Below are positions 36,190 to 45,310 of a stretch of 64,000 bases of DNA, piece by piece. Where the stretch lies: positions 33,020-97,019 of the forward strand of contig NZ_CAJHBR010000013.1 of assembly GCF_904846695.1 (NCBI RefSeq), written 5' to 3'. The position numbers and the translations under genes were made by a program. Source of the DNA: Psychrobacter urativorans. GTDB taxonomy: Bacteria > Pseudomonadota > Gammaproteobacteria > Pseudomonadales > Moraxellaceae. Within the stretch, counting starts at the first letter, position 1. The number at the start of each line of letters is the position of its first letter. The notes below the pieces were generated by a model that ran no database searches, was not told the origin of the DNA, and saw only the letters and a program-made list of their open reading frames with translations.

Positions 36190-37232
36190 AACACTTCCCT
36201 TCCTTGGAACAATTTTTAGTGGGTCATACTTTGTTGATATTAAATTGCCAGCACTTATGCTCCAATTTTGCTCATTTTCATTCCACTTATTACTAAGGCC
36301 TCGACTTTGTGCATTGCTATCTTGACGCTGTCAATCAGCTAAATAACGGCTTTTTATGTTAACCATTCAGTTAAATCGGTCATAGCAGTGCAAAAATCCC
36401 AACGGCTAAGCCTGAAAATAATTCATAACAGACCCTAATAGAGGGATCATCAGAACAGGCTACTGCTACGGCATTCAGCCCTTTGTCTTTAGCTTGTCTT
36501 CATCATAATATCTTTGAATACAGGCAGGAGAATTCATTGTGAAAGCTGCAATAATTGTAGTACCAACAAGCGCTGTTTTACGGGCGCTTGCTACGATTTT
36601 ATTGGTCGTAGATATTGTTCAATTGCGGCTTATAACTAGAATCCTCACAGCGTGCTGTTATCAATTAATTAGGTTATGACAACTGCTTAGTTAGTGACGA
36701 AAGAATAATTGTTAACAAACATTGTTAACTAATTTTGTTAACAAAACAATAAATATATTAATTATTTATTGTGAAGATACGTTAGCGAACTATAGTCGGC
36801 ACTATGAGGAAACTAAAAACATAGCTGCTAAAAGTGACGAAATATTAGAATAAATTCAATCACAGCTTTAGTATGAGAGCTTTAGTATCACAGCAGAGCT
36901 ACACAGCCAAAACGCCATGATGGTAAAATTAAAAACACCTCGGTGAAAATATAAATGTAAGCTCAAAACTTGCAGAATTTATAAGTTCCTAGCAACTATT
37001 CTGCCTCATTCACGTTAATAACGACTTAAGGTTTATAAGCTATCATTAAATTCAGCTACGTAATAAGCATCAGATATAGATAATAATTCCTAGCGAATAT
37101 CGGTAAACTCATCTATTATTTTACCCAAACCTTAGCTGATGCTAACCTCTATTGAATATCATCGTTTTACTAGTAAAACGCAGATTTTGAAACCAATTGG
37201 CCCTAACACCCTCAAAAACGGAATAAATAATA
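36190..37232. other. 1-kb divergent regulatory gap, permease-amidohydrolase
   Basis: This is the longest gene-free stretch in the window. It contains three regularly spaced TTGTTAAC palindromes (36709-36744) and one small GTG-started frame at 36539-36679 preceded by AGGAG (46 residues, hydrophobic, unlike anything I know). No regulator gene is visible. The size leaves room for a degraded gene or for promoters of both flanking genes. Confidence 0.55.
36709..36747. promoter_or_regulatory. Three TTGTTAAC palindromic boxes at 13-base spacing
   Basis: TTGTTAAC occurs at 36709, 36722 and 36735, exactly 13 bases apart. The first and third extend to the 10-base palindrome TTGTTAACAA. The array is 485 bases from the amidohydrolase start and 520 bases from the permease start. 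The regular spacing suggests cooperative binding of a regulator. Confidence 0.6.
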
Positions 37233-38492
37233 ATGATAGATCTAATTATAAAAAACGCTCAATTAGCGGGCCGTAAAAACTTAGTTAATATCAGCATAGA
37301 AGGCGCTCACATCAAGCGTATTGATGATATAGAAAATGCTATTAATAGTGATGATAGCCATGATAGTGAAGCGGCAGCCAGTAGCAGAGTTTATGACGCT
37401 CAAGGCAATTTTGTCTGTGCAGGGTTTTATGAGAGTCATATTCACCTTGACAAAGCCTGTATTTTAGATCGCTGTAGTGTAGAACAAGGCACTCTAGAAG
37501 AAGCCGTTGATGAGACGGGTAAAGCCAAAGAACAGTTCACTGAAGAAGATGTATTCGAACGCGCCTCAAAGGTCATAGAGATGGCTATCAAAAAAGGTAC
37601 GGTAGCCATGCGTACTTTTGTTGAAACGGATGAACAAACTGAAATGCGTAGCTTTAGAGCGCTAAAAAGAGTGCAGGATAAATACGCCTTTGCTATCGAT
37701 ATAGAGCTTTGTGCTTTTGCGCAGTCAGGCTTGACCACTAAACCGCTAACCCAGCAGTTATTACAGCAAGCATTAGCCCAAGGCGCGGATCTGCTAGGGG
37801 GTTGTCCCTATAAAGATGAAAATCCAGAGCAGCATATCGAAATGATATTTGATATAGCTGAAAAGTTTGACGTCGATGTCGATTTTCACTTGGATTTTGA
37901 TTTAGACCCAGAAGGATCAAGTATTCCAAAGGTTTTCGAAGAAACCATTAAGCGCAACTATCAAGGCCGCGTCTCTATCGGTCACGTTACTAAGCTCTCA
38001 GCTATGGATAAGATGAAGCGTGGAGAGATGGCTGGCTTACTAAAAATGGCAGATATTACCTTGATCGTGTTACCGGCTACTGATATCTATATCAATGGCA
38101 GTGATTGTGAGTCTTTGATACCCCGAGGCACAGTCAATGCTAATCAGTTTGCAGAGTTAGGAGTTAATACCACGATTTCTACTAATAATATCCTCAATGC
38201 TTTTACCCCTTACGGCGACGCCTCATTGATTAGAATGGCCAACTTGTATGCCAATATCGCCCAGCTATCGACCGATGATGAAATAGCAATGGCATTCGAT
38301 ATGATTAGCAAAAATGCGGCTAAGTTATTGGCGCTCGACACTGAGATAGCAGTAGGGGCAATGGCTACTTTAGTAGTAGTAGAAGCCAAGGATTCAGTAG
38401 AAACTATTAGAACCGTAGCACAAGCCTTGGCAGGATTCAAAAATGGTAAGCAAACCTTCTGTAATCAGGCGGCGCATATTTGTTTTGAGTGA
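37233..38492 (+). CDS. Cytosine-deaminase-like amidohydrolase
   Basis: The 419-residue protein is an amidohydrolase-superfamily TIM barrel of the cytosine deaminase branch. Metal-ligand blocks are ESHIHLDKAC (His69, His71), VDFHLDFDLD and IGHVTKLSAM. At the place where E. coli CodA has the metal-binding Asp (in DDVFDPWYPLG) this protein reads TNNILNAFTPYGDA, with Asn318-Asn319. It may therefore belong to a subgroup with different chemistry. The usual N-terminal LIIKNAQLAG strand is present. Uptake by the divergent NCS1 permease is a likely partner function. Confidence 0.88.
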   Translation: MIDLIIKNAQLAGRKNLVNISIEGAHIKRIDDIENAINSDDSHDSEAAASSRVYDAQGNFVCAGFYESHIHLDKACILDRCSVEQGTLEEAVDETGKAKEQFTEEDVFERASKVIEMAIKKGTVAMRTFVETDEQTEMRSFRALKRVQDKYAFAIDIELCAFAQSGLTTKPLTQQLLQQALAQGADLLGGCPYKDENPEQHIEMIFDIAEKFDVDVDFHLDFDLDPEGSSIPKVFEETIKRNYQGRVSIGHVTKLSAMDKMKRGEMAGLLKMADITLIVLPATDIYINGSDCESLIPRGTVNANQFAELGVNTTISTNNILNAFTPYGDASLIRMANLYANIAQLSTDDEIAMAFDMISKNAAKLLALDTEIAVGAMATLVVVEAKDSVETIRTVAQALAGFKNGKQTFCNQAAHICFE

Positions 38493-38917
38493 TTGTCGCT
38501 AGGAGGATGAAAGTAGCAAGCTAACTAGCAATAGAAATCACTAGTTAAAAATTTAGTGAAATAGTAGAAGGCAAAAAGCACTGTTTTATTATGAACTGAC
38601 CCTTTAACTTGGACTATTTGACCAAGCTAAAGGGCTAGACTGTGGCAGCGATTAATGTTGTTATACCCGTTAACTGCATTTATTGCGACATTATAGTTTT
38701 CTGACTTTTTATAACTCTCTATTTATAGCCCTGTATTTATAGCCCTCTATCTTACTAGTGGACGTAGGTATTTTAATAACGCTCGAAGAACCCCCTATCT
38801 CATGATTTTGTATAGCCTAAATATTTTAGTACTAATACCTTTTTTATTAGCTAACAGCAGGGTTTACTAGTGAAGATTAAAGAGGCCTTGGTCTTTTATT
38901 AGTAATGATTTATCTCT
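38493..38917. other. Convergent intergenic stretch
   Basis: A hairpin CCCTTTAACTTGG/CCAAGCTAAAGGG (38600-38634) lies after the amidohydrolase but has no T-run on either strand. Short duplicated phrases (TTTATAGCCCT) occur near 38731-38753. I see no gene. Confidence 0.5.
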
Positions 38918-39862
38918 TTAGCTATCACTCTTGATGGCTGCCGCCATTTTTACTCCACCCCAAGTGACCAAAATCACCCCAAGCCCAATCAGTGAAGCCC
39001 CTAAAATAAGCCCCTCTGGTGGCGCTTCGCCCTGCAAAAATACCGCTATAGGTACTCCAACTATTGCACCTACTGCTCCTAATAAGCTTAATAACACTGG
39101 GCCACCAGTCTTTTGTAATAAGAATAGCAGTAAAAATTGAGCAGCAAAAATACTAGCCTGCAGCAATATTAATCCGCCAGTCTTACTTTCGCCAAGCGGT
39201 AGCGCCAAGGAAAAACCTGGTAACATTCCAACGATAGCGAGGATACAGGCAGCGGCAATCAACATACCAGGAGCAAGCGCAATTGCAGAAGCTTTATCCG
39301 GCCAGCGTAAGCTCCGATAGATATTACCGATAGCTAGTAATACAGGGCCACAGAGCGCCAACAAAATCCAAAATATGCTGGCATCTGGCGCAGCAAACTT
39401 ACGTGCAGCCAATACTCCTGCTCCAGCTAACGCCGCCGCCACCCCAAAGGCACGCAAGCGACTAAAGCGCTCTATGCGTAACGCTAGAGCACCCAGATAA
39501 GTAAGCAACGGTGGTAGAGCAATAATTAAAGCAACAAAACCAGCACCTACGTGCGCAATAGCAGAGAAGAAAATCAAATTAGAGCCGGCAACACTGACTA
39601 ATGCGGCAATCGTATAGTACTCCAAGCTACGAGCGTTAAGAGATAAATGCTCCTTTTTTACTAAGGCTACTACTAATAGAATTAGTGCTGCTCCAGAGAT
39701 TGACCAAAACAAAAATGCTAATGGGGTCAACCCTATTTCGCTAGCGTACTTGGCCAAATTGGTAGATATGCCCAATAGTAAGCCACCTACTAACAGGCAT
39801 AAAAAAGGAATAAACCAAGCATTGCTATGAGCAAGCGTCCCTTGTGGCACTAATTCATTCAT
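38918..39862 (-). CDS. EamA-family (DMT) transporter
   Basis: This is a 314-residue inner-membrane protein with ten hydrophobic segments in two EamA repeats. Its first repeat has LLGISTNLAKYASEIGLTP and FLFWSISGAALILL; the second ends VPIAVFLQGEAPPEGLILG followed by GVILVTWGG. It is not closely similar to the EamA protein at 13.4 kb. Substrate unknown. It is a single gene, separated from the efflux genes by a terminator. Confidence 0.92.
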   Translation of the reverse strand: MNELVPQGTLAHSNAWFIPFLCLLVGGLLLGISTNLAKYASEIGLTPLAFLFWSISGAALILLVVALVKKEHLSLNARSLEYYTIAALVSVAGSNLIFFSAIAHVGAGFVALIIALPPLLTYLGALALRIERFSRLRAFGVAAALAGAGVLAARKFAAPDASIFWILLALCGPVLLAIGNIYRSLRWPDKASAIALAPGMLIAAACILAIVGMLPGFSLALPLGESKTGGLILLQASIFAAQFLLLFLLQKTGGPVLLSLLGAVGAIVGVPIAVFLQGEAPPEGLILGASLIGLGVILVTWGGVKMAAAIKSDS

Positions 39863-39953
39863 TGCTAGTCTCGCTCGGTATTAAGATAAGGCGGTCAGCT
39901 CAGAGTAACAGATTATCGACTTTTTTAATGGTCATCGACTTTAACAAGCCCAT

Positions 39954-39988
39954 AAAAAAGACTAAGACTTTATCTATTTAGTCTTAGC
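39954..39988 (-). terminator. Terminator after the RND pump gene
   Basis: On the minus strand CTAAGAC (39981-39987) pairs with GTCTTAG, and TCTTTTTTAT follows. It lies about 170 bases past the pump stop. Confidence 0.75.
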
Positions 39989-40160
39989 CTACTGCTATAA
40001 AGGGCTATGGCTTGCAACAATACACAGCGACTGATGATTCCTTTGCTGGTAAGGTTGCCAAGTCGGTTAGTAATTCAAACTTATCCTGCTAGTATTCGCT
40101 CCTAAGCTGACAGCGCAACCTATTACTTTTTGATTGCCCTGTCCTGATAGGTAACAGTTA

Positions 40161-43100
40161 CTATTTATCATTTTCAATAACAGGTTGTGGTTCATCATTA
40201 GAATTGTGAGCATTTTTACCATGCGGAATCAGCCATCGGCTAAACCAGCCTGACACATCGTCCATTAAGGTATAAACCACTGGAATCACCACTAAACTTA
40301 ATAATGTAGAAGTCACTAAACCGCCTAGCACAGCGGCAGCCATCGGACGACGGAAGGTCGGATCAGCCTCGCCCCAGCCAAATACTAATGGCAGCATACC
40401 AGCACCCATTGCAATCGTAGTCATAATAATAGGCCGTGCCCGTTTGCGACAAGCATCAAGAATAGCGTCAAAGCGCATCAGCCCACGATTTTGCGCAATA
40501 ATAGCGTAATCCACTAACAAAATAGAGTTTTTAGTAGCGATACCCATCAGCATGATAAAGCCAATCATCGATGGCATCGATAAGCTACTCTTAGTAAGGA
40601 CTAGCCCGACGAAAGCACCGCCAATAGATAATGGCAGGGCCATAAGAATAGTAAAAGGCTGCAATAGCTTGCCGAATAATAAAATCAGTACCCCTAAGAT
40701 ACAGACAATGCCGACTGACATGGCGATAACAAAACCGCTAAATAGCTCAGCCATACTTTCGGCTTGGCCTTGATCAATCACCGTGATAGAGGCCGGTAAA
40801 CTCTGCATAGTTGGCGTACCTTTTACCGCTTCTATTAGCTCACCTAGTGCACCATCATTAGGCTGCACAGTAATACTAATAGCACGCTCACGATCCAGTC
40901 GCTTAATTTGGGCGGGCCCCGTACCAAAGTCTAAACTGGCCACTTCCCCTACTCGCACCCCTTGTCCAGTTGCTTGGCTAGTAGGTACGTATAACCCCTC
41001 TAACTGATTAACGCTTTGTTTGGCGATATCAGGCAAGCGTACTACTATCGGTATCTGCCGTGTATCTAAATTGAGCTTAGATAAGCTCTGCTCATAGTCG
41101 CCAACTGTAGCGATACGTAAAGTGTTAGCTATAGCTTGGGTAGTCACCCCTTTATCGGCCATCGCTAAGCGATCAGGGGTTACCGTCAGCTCTTGACGTG
41201 GCAGACTACGGTCACTGGTGACCGAACCCACCATAGGTAAAGCACGAATATCACTCATAATCTGTTGTACGGTTTTTTCTAATACTTCTGGGCTAGTACT
41301 AGTTAACGAAAAATTATAACCGGTCTCACCGCCGCTTGATAAGCCAACAGTGAAACGGGCACTGGGGACTTCTGACAATATCGAACTGATCTGTTGTTCA
41401 ATTTGTTGCTTAGAGCCACGCTCAGCTCGTGGAGCTAATACTATATCTAGTCCAGCAATGTTTTTAGCTTTACCACCGCTAGATTCTGAGCCCATAGAGG
41501 CTTGTCCCTCACCAATAGAGGTAAAGATATGGGTGACCTCGGGCAAAGCTAATATACGCTCACTTGCCAGCGCGGCTACCCGTTCTGTATCTGCCAATTC
41601 TACATCCGGAGTCAGCTCAATCGCTACTCGTGTCTGGTCAATATCATTATCGGGAATAAAACCCGTAGGCAGTAGTTTAACTAATCCCAGCGAGGCGACA
41701 AACAGCACTAAAGTTGCACCCATAGTCAGCCAACGATGCTTTAGCGTCCAGGAGACTACCTTGAGGTAGCCAGTCATCATCAAGCTTTGTTTTTCAACGT
41801 GCTTTTTTTCAGGACGCAAGATATAAGCGGCCATCATTGGAGTAATAAGACGCGCCACCATTAACGAGGCAAAAATAGCCAACGCTGCTGTCCAACCAAA
41901 TTGACGGAAGAACTGACCAACAATACCGCCCATAAAAGCAGTAGGTAAAAACACCGCAATCAAAGTAAAAGTGGTGGCTACTACTGCTAGGCCAATTTCA
42001 TCAGCTGCCTCCATCGCTGCTTGATAAGGCGTCTTACCCATGCGTAAATGGCGCATGATGTTTTCGACTTCAACGATAGCATCATCGACTAGCACCCCTA
42101 TAACTAAGGACAAGGCCAGTAGCGAGATAATATTGAGGCTGAAATCAAATAAATACATCCCTAAAAAGGTAGGAATAATCGATAGTGGCAGGGCTACAGC
42201 GGTGACAATAGTGGCACGGATATTCCGTAAGAATAAAAACACTACGATAACCGCAAGAATCCCCCCTTCAATCAACATCCGTAATGATGCTGAATAGTCC
42301 TCAGCGACTGGCGTTGCTCGATCATAGACTTTTTCTACCGTGATATTAGGCATATCCGTCGCCAGCTTAGCCAGTTCAGTATCTATACGCTCAGTCACCT
42401 CCACTTCACTAGCACCACGCGAGCGCACTACGTTAAAGGCCACCACCACTTTTCCATCGAGCTTAGCGATAGAGTTTGGGTCGTCAGGACCATCAGTGAC
42501 TTCAGCCATGCGTCCTAGCGCTTGCGTACCGCCTGTAGGAACCGCTATCTGTAGGTCATTGAGCTCACGGGCACGCTCAACAGCGCCTAACACTCGAATG
42601 GTTTGGGTGCTGTTCCCGACTTGTGATTCACCGCCTGAGCTGTCCTGCTGAATACCAGAGATCTGCTGTGACAGCTGACTGATAGACAACTGCAATCCAC
42701 TTAAGGCTATAGGATCTGCTGCTACAGTAATTTTGCGCTCAAGGCCACCAATACGGCTGATTGAGCCGACCCCTTGGATATCAGATAAGCGCTTAGTAAT
42801 CGTATCATCAACGAACCAAGATAGATCCTCAACGCTCATATTGTCAGCAGCTACTGAATAAGTAACCACCGGAAAGCCGGAGGTAGAAACTTTAGTAATA
42901 ATAGGGTCATTCGCCGCAGCGGGGAGGTCACCACGTACTTCTCCGACTGCCGAGCGCACATCATCGACAGCTTCTTGGATATCTTTATCTAATACAAACT
43001 CAGTAGCAATAGTTGCAGCCCCCGTCTGTAAGGTGCTGCGAATATGTTTAATACCATTAATGCTAGTGAGTTTATTTTCTATTTTTTTGGCAATATCATT

Positions 43101-43286
43101 TTCTAACTGCGCTGGCGCTGCTCCGGGCAAGGTCACTGTCACCACTACCGCTGGTAAATCAATATCAGGGAACTGTTGGACTTTCATTTGACGAAAGCCA
43201 AATAATCCGCCCATGGTTAGCAAGACAAATAGCAGAATCGCTACTAATGGGTTTTTGATTGAATAGGAGGATACGTTAAAGTTCAT
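40161..43286 (-). CDS. RND efflux transporter, inner-membrane pump subunit
   Basis: The 1041-residue protein has the AcrB/MexF-type HAE1 layout: a first membrane segment after SSYSIKNPLVAILLFVLLT, two large periplasmic loops, and two groups of membrane segments. The proton-relay aspartates are in LVIGVLVDDAIVEVENI. Other blocks are QVQQFPDIDLP-like VQQFPDIDLPAVVV and, in the second half, GIATKNSILLVDYA. It exports drugs or other toxic compounds with the adjacent fusion protein, whose stop overlaps its start by four bases. No outer-membrane channel gene is next to it. Confidence 0.95.
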   Translation of the reverse strand: MNFNVSSYSIKNPLVAILLFVLLTMGGLFGFRQMKVQQFPDIDLPAVVVTVTLPGAAPAQLENDIAKKIENKLTSINGIKHIRSTLQTGAATIATEFVLDKDIQEAVDDVRSAVGEVRGDLPAAANDPIITKVSTSGFPVVTYSVAADNMSVEDLSWFVDDTITKRLSDIQGVGSISRIGGLERKITVAADPIALSGLQLSISQLSQQISGIQQDSSGGESQVGNSTQTIRVLGAVERARELNDLQIAVPTGGTQALGRMAEVTDGPDDPNSIAKLDGKVVVAFNVVRSRGASEVEVTERIDTELAKLATDMPNITVEKVYDRATPVAEDYSASLRMLIEGGILAVIVVFLFLRNIRATIVTAVALPLSIIPTFLGMYLFDFSLNIISLLALSLVIGVLVDDAIVEVENIMRHLRMGKTPYQAAMEAADEIGLAVVATTFTLIAVFLPTAFMGGIVGQFFRQFGWTAALAIFASLMVARLITPMMAAYILRPEKKHVEKQSLMMTGYLKVVSWTLKHRWLTMGATLVLFVASLGLVKLLPTGFIPDNDIDQTRVAIELTPDVELADTERVAALASERILALPEVTHIFTSIGEGQASMGSESSGGKAKNIAGLDIVLAPRAERGSKQQIEQQISSILSEVPSARFTVGLSSGGETGYNFSLTSTSPEVLEKTVQQIMSDIRALPMVGSVTSDRSLPRQELTVTPDRLAMADKGVTTQAIANTLRIATVGDYEQSLSKLNLDTRQIPIVVRLPDIAKQSVNQLEGLYVPTSQATGQGVRVGEVASLDFGTGPAQIKRLDRERAISITVQPNDGALGELIEAVKGTPTMQSLPASITVIDQGQAESMAELFSGFVIAMSVGIVCILGVLILLFGKLLQPFTILMALPLSIGGAFVGLVLTKSSLSMPSMIGFIMLMGIATKNSILLVDYAIIAQNRGLMRFDAILDACRKRARPIIMTTIAMGAGMLPLVFGWGEADPTFRRPMAAAVLGGLVTSTLLSLVVIPVVYTLMDDVSGWFSRWLIPHGKNAHNSNDEPQPVIENDK

Positions 43287-44620
43287 AATGGGGCCTGCGC
43301 TTGTTTTTGCGCAGAAGATGAGGTAGCGGCACCTTTACTATCGACAATACGTACCAAATCGCCCTCATTTAAAAAGCTACCACCTTGCTTAACTAGCCTA
43401 CTACCTGCTGGCAAAGCTTCAACAACGGCCACATTATTGCCTAAACGCTCGCCTAAAGTGACTCGCTGCTGCTTAATTTTCCCTATTGTTTTGTTATCCT
43501 TAGTCTCAATAGCGGTCACTAGCATCACATAATCATAACCATCATTACTGACAATCGCGCTATTAGGGACCGTTTGAGTATTTTCGCTACCTAATAAAAA
43601 TTCACCCGTTTGATACATACCAGCACGAGCATTTGAATTACTAGCGAGACTAGCATAAATAGTGATTTGACGATTATTATCAGCTGTTGGTGCGATCCGG
43701 CGTACTTCGCCCATTACTGACTGGCCTTGTGGCAAGCTCACTTTCACTGGAGTCCCCACTTTTACGTCTGCTATTAGCTTAGGATCGATGTCAGCTTGCC
43801 ACTCCAATATACCGTCTTTTATAATAGTGAATAACGGCTCGCCACCAGCAACCATACCTACGTCCACTTTCTTTTCGCTGATGATGCCACTAACAGGAGC
43901 TACTACTTGCGCATTGTTTAAGGCTAAGTTTTGGCTACTAAGTCGTGCTTTTGACGCTTGTAATGCTGCGCGCGCTTGTAGCTCTGAGGTACGATAGCGA
44001 TCGGCTTCTTGTTTGCTGATAGCGTCAATATCTACCAAAGGTAATACTCGTATCGCATCTGCCTTAGCATTAGCAAGCGTAGCTTCAGCTTCAGCCACAT
44101 CAGCTTCTGCTTGCACTATTTGTTGACGCACAGCATCAGTGTCAAATATTGCCAATACTTGACCAGCTTTGACGCGCTGACCTTCCTCGACTAATATTCG
44201 TTCGATAGCCACGCCGCTGACTTTAGCGCTAACGTTAGCGATATCTTTGGCACTAATAGTGCCGTCAGCCTTGAGCGTACTACCGATATTATCTTGACTT
44301 GGCATAACGGTTTCGACTGATAGTACCGCTTGCTCAGCACTAACATTAGCCTTATTATCCTCAGGCGCCTTAGTAGTTTGACTAGTAGTGCCAACATTAC
44401 CATTGACGCTATCATCGGCCTTATCAGCACCCCAATACTTACCTAACAATACCCCACCAATAAGTACCGCAAGCAATACTGGCCACAGCCATATTGGTAG
44501 CTTTGCTGCGGGTATATTTTTATCAACCTGACGATATGGCGGTAGTTCAGACGCCACTACCGGCTTAGGCTCATTAGCATTAGGCGCTTGCTTACTATTA
44601 AGATCTGGAAGGTCACTCAT
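43283..44620 (-). CDS. RND efflux periplasmic adaptor (membrane fusion protein)
   Basis: The 445-residue protein has a proline-rich cytoplasmic start, one membrane anchor (LPIWLWPVLLAVLIGGVLLG, about residues 40-59) rather than a lipoprotein signal, then the biotinyl-lipoyl-like fold (GVAIERILVEEGQRVKAGQ), an alpha-hairpin of heptads (about 155-235) and beta-barrel parts. It links the pump to an outer-membrane channel. A four-base overlap with the pump gene indicates coupled translation. Confidence 0.93.
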   Translation of the reverse strand: MSDLPDLNSKQAPNANEPKPVVASELPPYRQVDKNIPAAKLPIWLWPVLLAVLIGGVLLGKYWGADKADDSVNGNVGTTSQTTKAPEDNKANVSAEQAVLSVETVMPSQDNIGSTLKADGTISAKDIANVSAKVSGVAIERILVEEGQRVKAGQVLAIFDTDAVRQQIVQAEADVAEAEATLANAKADAIRVLPLVDIDAISKQEADRYRTSELQARAALQASKARLSSQNLALNNAQVVAPVSGIISEKKVDVGMVAGGEPLFTIIKDGILEWQADIDPKLIADVKVGTPVKVSLPQGQSVMGEVRRIAPTADNNRQITIYASLASNSNARAGMYQTGEFLLGSENTQTVPNSAIVSNDGYDYVMLVTAIETKDNKTIGKIKQQRVTLGERLGNNVAVVEALPAGSRLVKQGGSFLNEGDLVRIVDSKGAATSSSAQKQAQAPL

Positions 44621-44978
44621 AATCGGTCTCTATAAACAGGGGCAGTAATGACATTAAGCGATGGCTATAAAAAACTGTTCAATAACAATGACTAGTAATT
44701 ATACTTGATTTGCATTGAGGGTGTTAAATTAGCTAGAACTTATAGAGTCACTATCCTGCTATTGCCCAACAATATCATTAAGCAAAGCAGGTATAAAATA
44801 GGTGCGAAAAGCTAGTACTAATAACTTAATGGACAAATTAACTTGTTAAAAATATTGAGAGTGAGGATGGAAATGACATAGGAGTGGTCATTAAGACTAG
44901 GCCTTTAGAACAGGATTTTAAATAATAGATTTATCTAGAGTTTTTAGAAGAGGGGGCAGTAGCAACAGTATTTGATAA
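44621..44978. other. Intergenic region upstream of the efflux operon
   Basis: AT-rich, with no intact gene. It should hold the efflux promoter. A plus-strand frame near 44935-45013 stays open into the repeat region below and may belong to the same gene remnant. Confidence 0.4.
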
Positions 44979-45185
44979 TACAAAAGTGTCCACTTCGATA
45001 AAGCTAGCGACCTAATTAGTCATAGTAGCCTTGATGGCGTTGATGGCGTTGATGGCATTGATAGCTTTAATAATGGCGACGATAGCATTGATAGCTTTAA
45101 TAATGGCGACGATTTTTCTGCAGGATTAGCGATAGCTTATAAAAGCCAACCCAACGGCATTTTTAATGCCTACACTCCCAGTTAA
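44979..45185 (+). pseudogene. Possible 3' remnant of a degraded gene, with tandem repeats
   Basis: One plus-strand frame stays open without a usable start codon, reading Asp/Gly- and Asn-rich repeats (DGVDGVDGID, then SFNNGDDSID twice) and ending FSAGLAIAYKSQPNGIF before TAA at 45183-45185. A neighbouring frame upstream (about 44935-45013) also reads protein-like, EEGAVATVFDNTKVSTSIK, and would join it through a frameshift. This looks like the end of a decayed gene, perhaps for a secreted or surface protein, but could be chance. Confidence 0.3.
45031..45113. repeat. Nested tandem repeats, 9 and 30 bases
   Basis: GTTGATGGC-type units of nine bases recur three times (about 45031-45056), followed by two copies of a 30-base unit starting ATTGATAGCTTTAATAATGG (45057-45086 and 45087-45113). 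All unit lengths are multiples of three, which fits a former coding sequence. Confidence 0.85.
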
Positions 45186-45310
45186 CCTTTATTGACTGTT
45201 AGTAAAAGAAGTAAGCCTTAATGAAATATTGGACTATAGCTTGCAATGACTTTAACACGGCTATACATGCGTTAATTAATAACACAAATATCCACAATCA
45301 ATGTCAAACA

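Noticed and set aside
38600..38634. Hairpin after the amidohydrolase as its terminator
   Set aside because: The stem is good but neither strand has a T-run after it, so it is only noted in the intergenic entry.
41350..41769. A 139-residue plus-strand frame opposite the RND pump gene
   Set aside because: It is antisense to conserved pump sequence and has no ribosome site or family resemblance.
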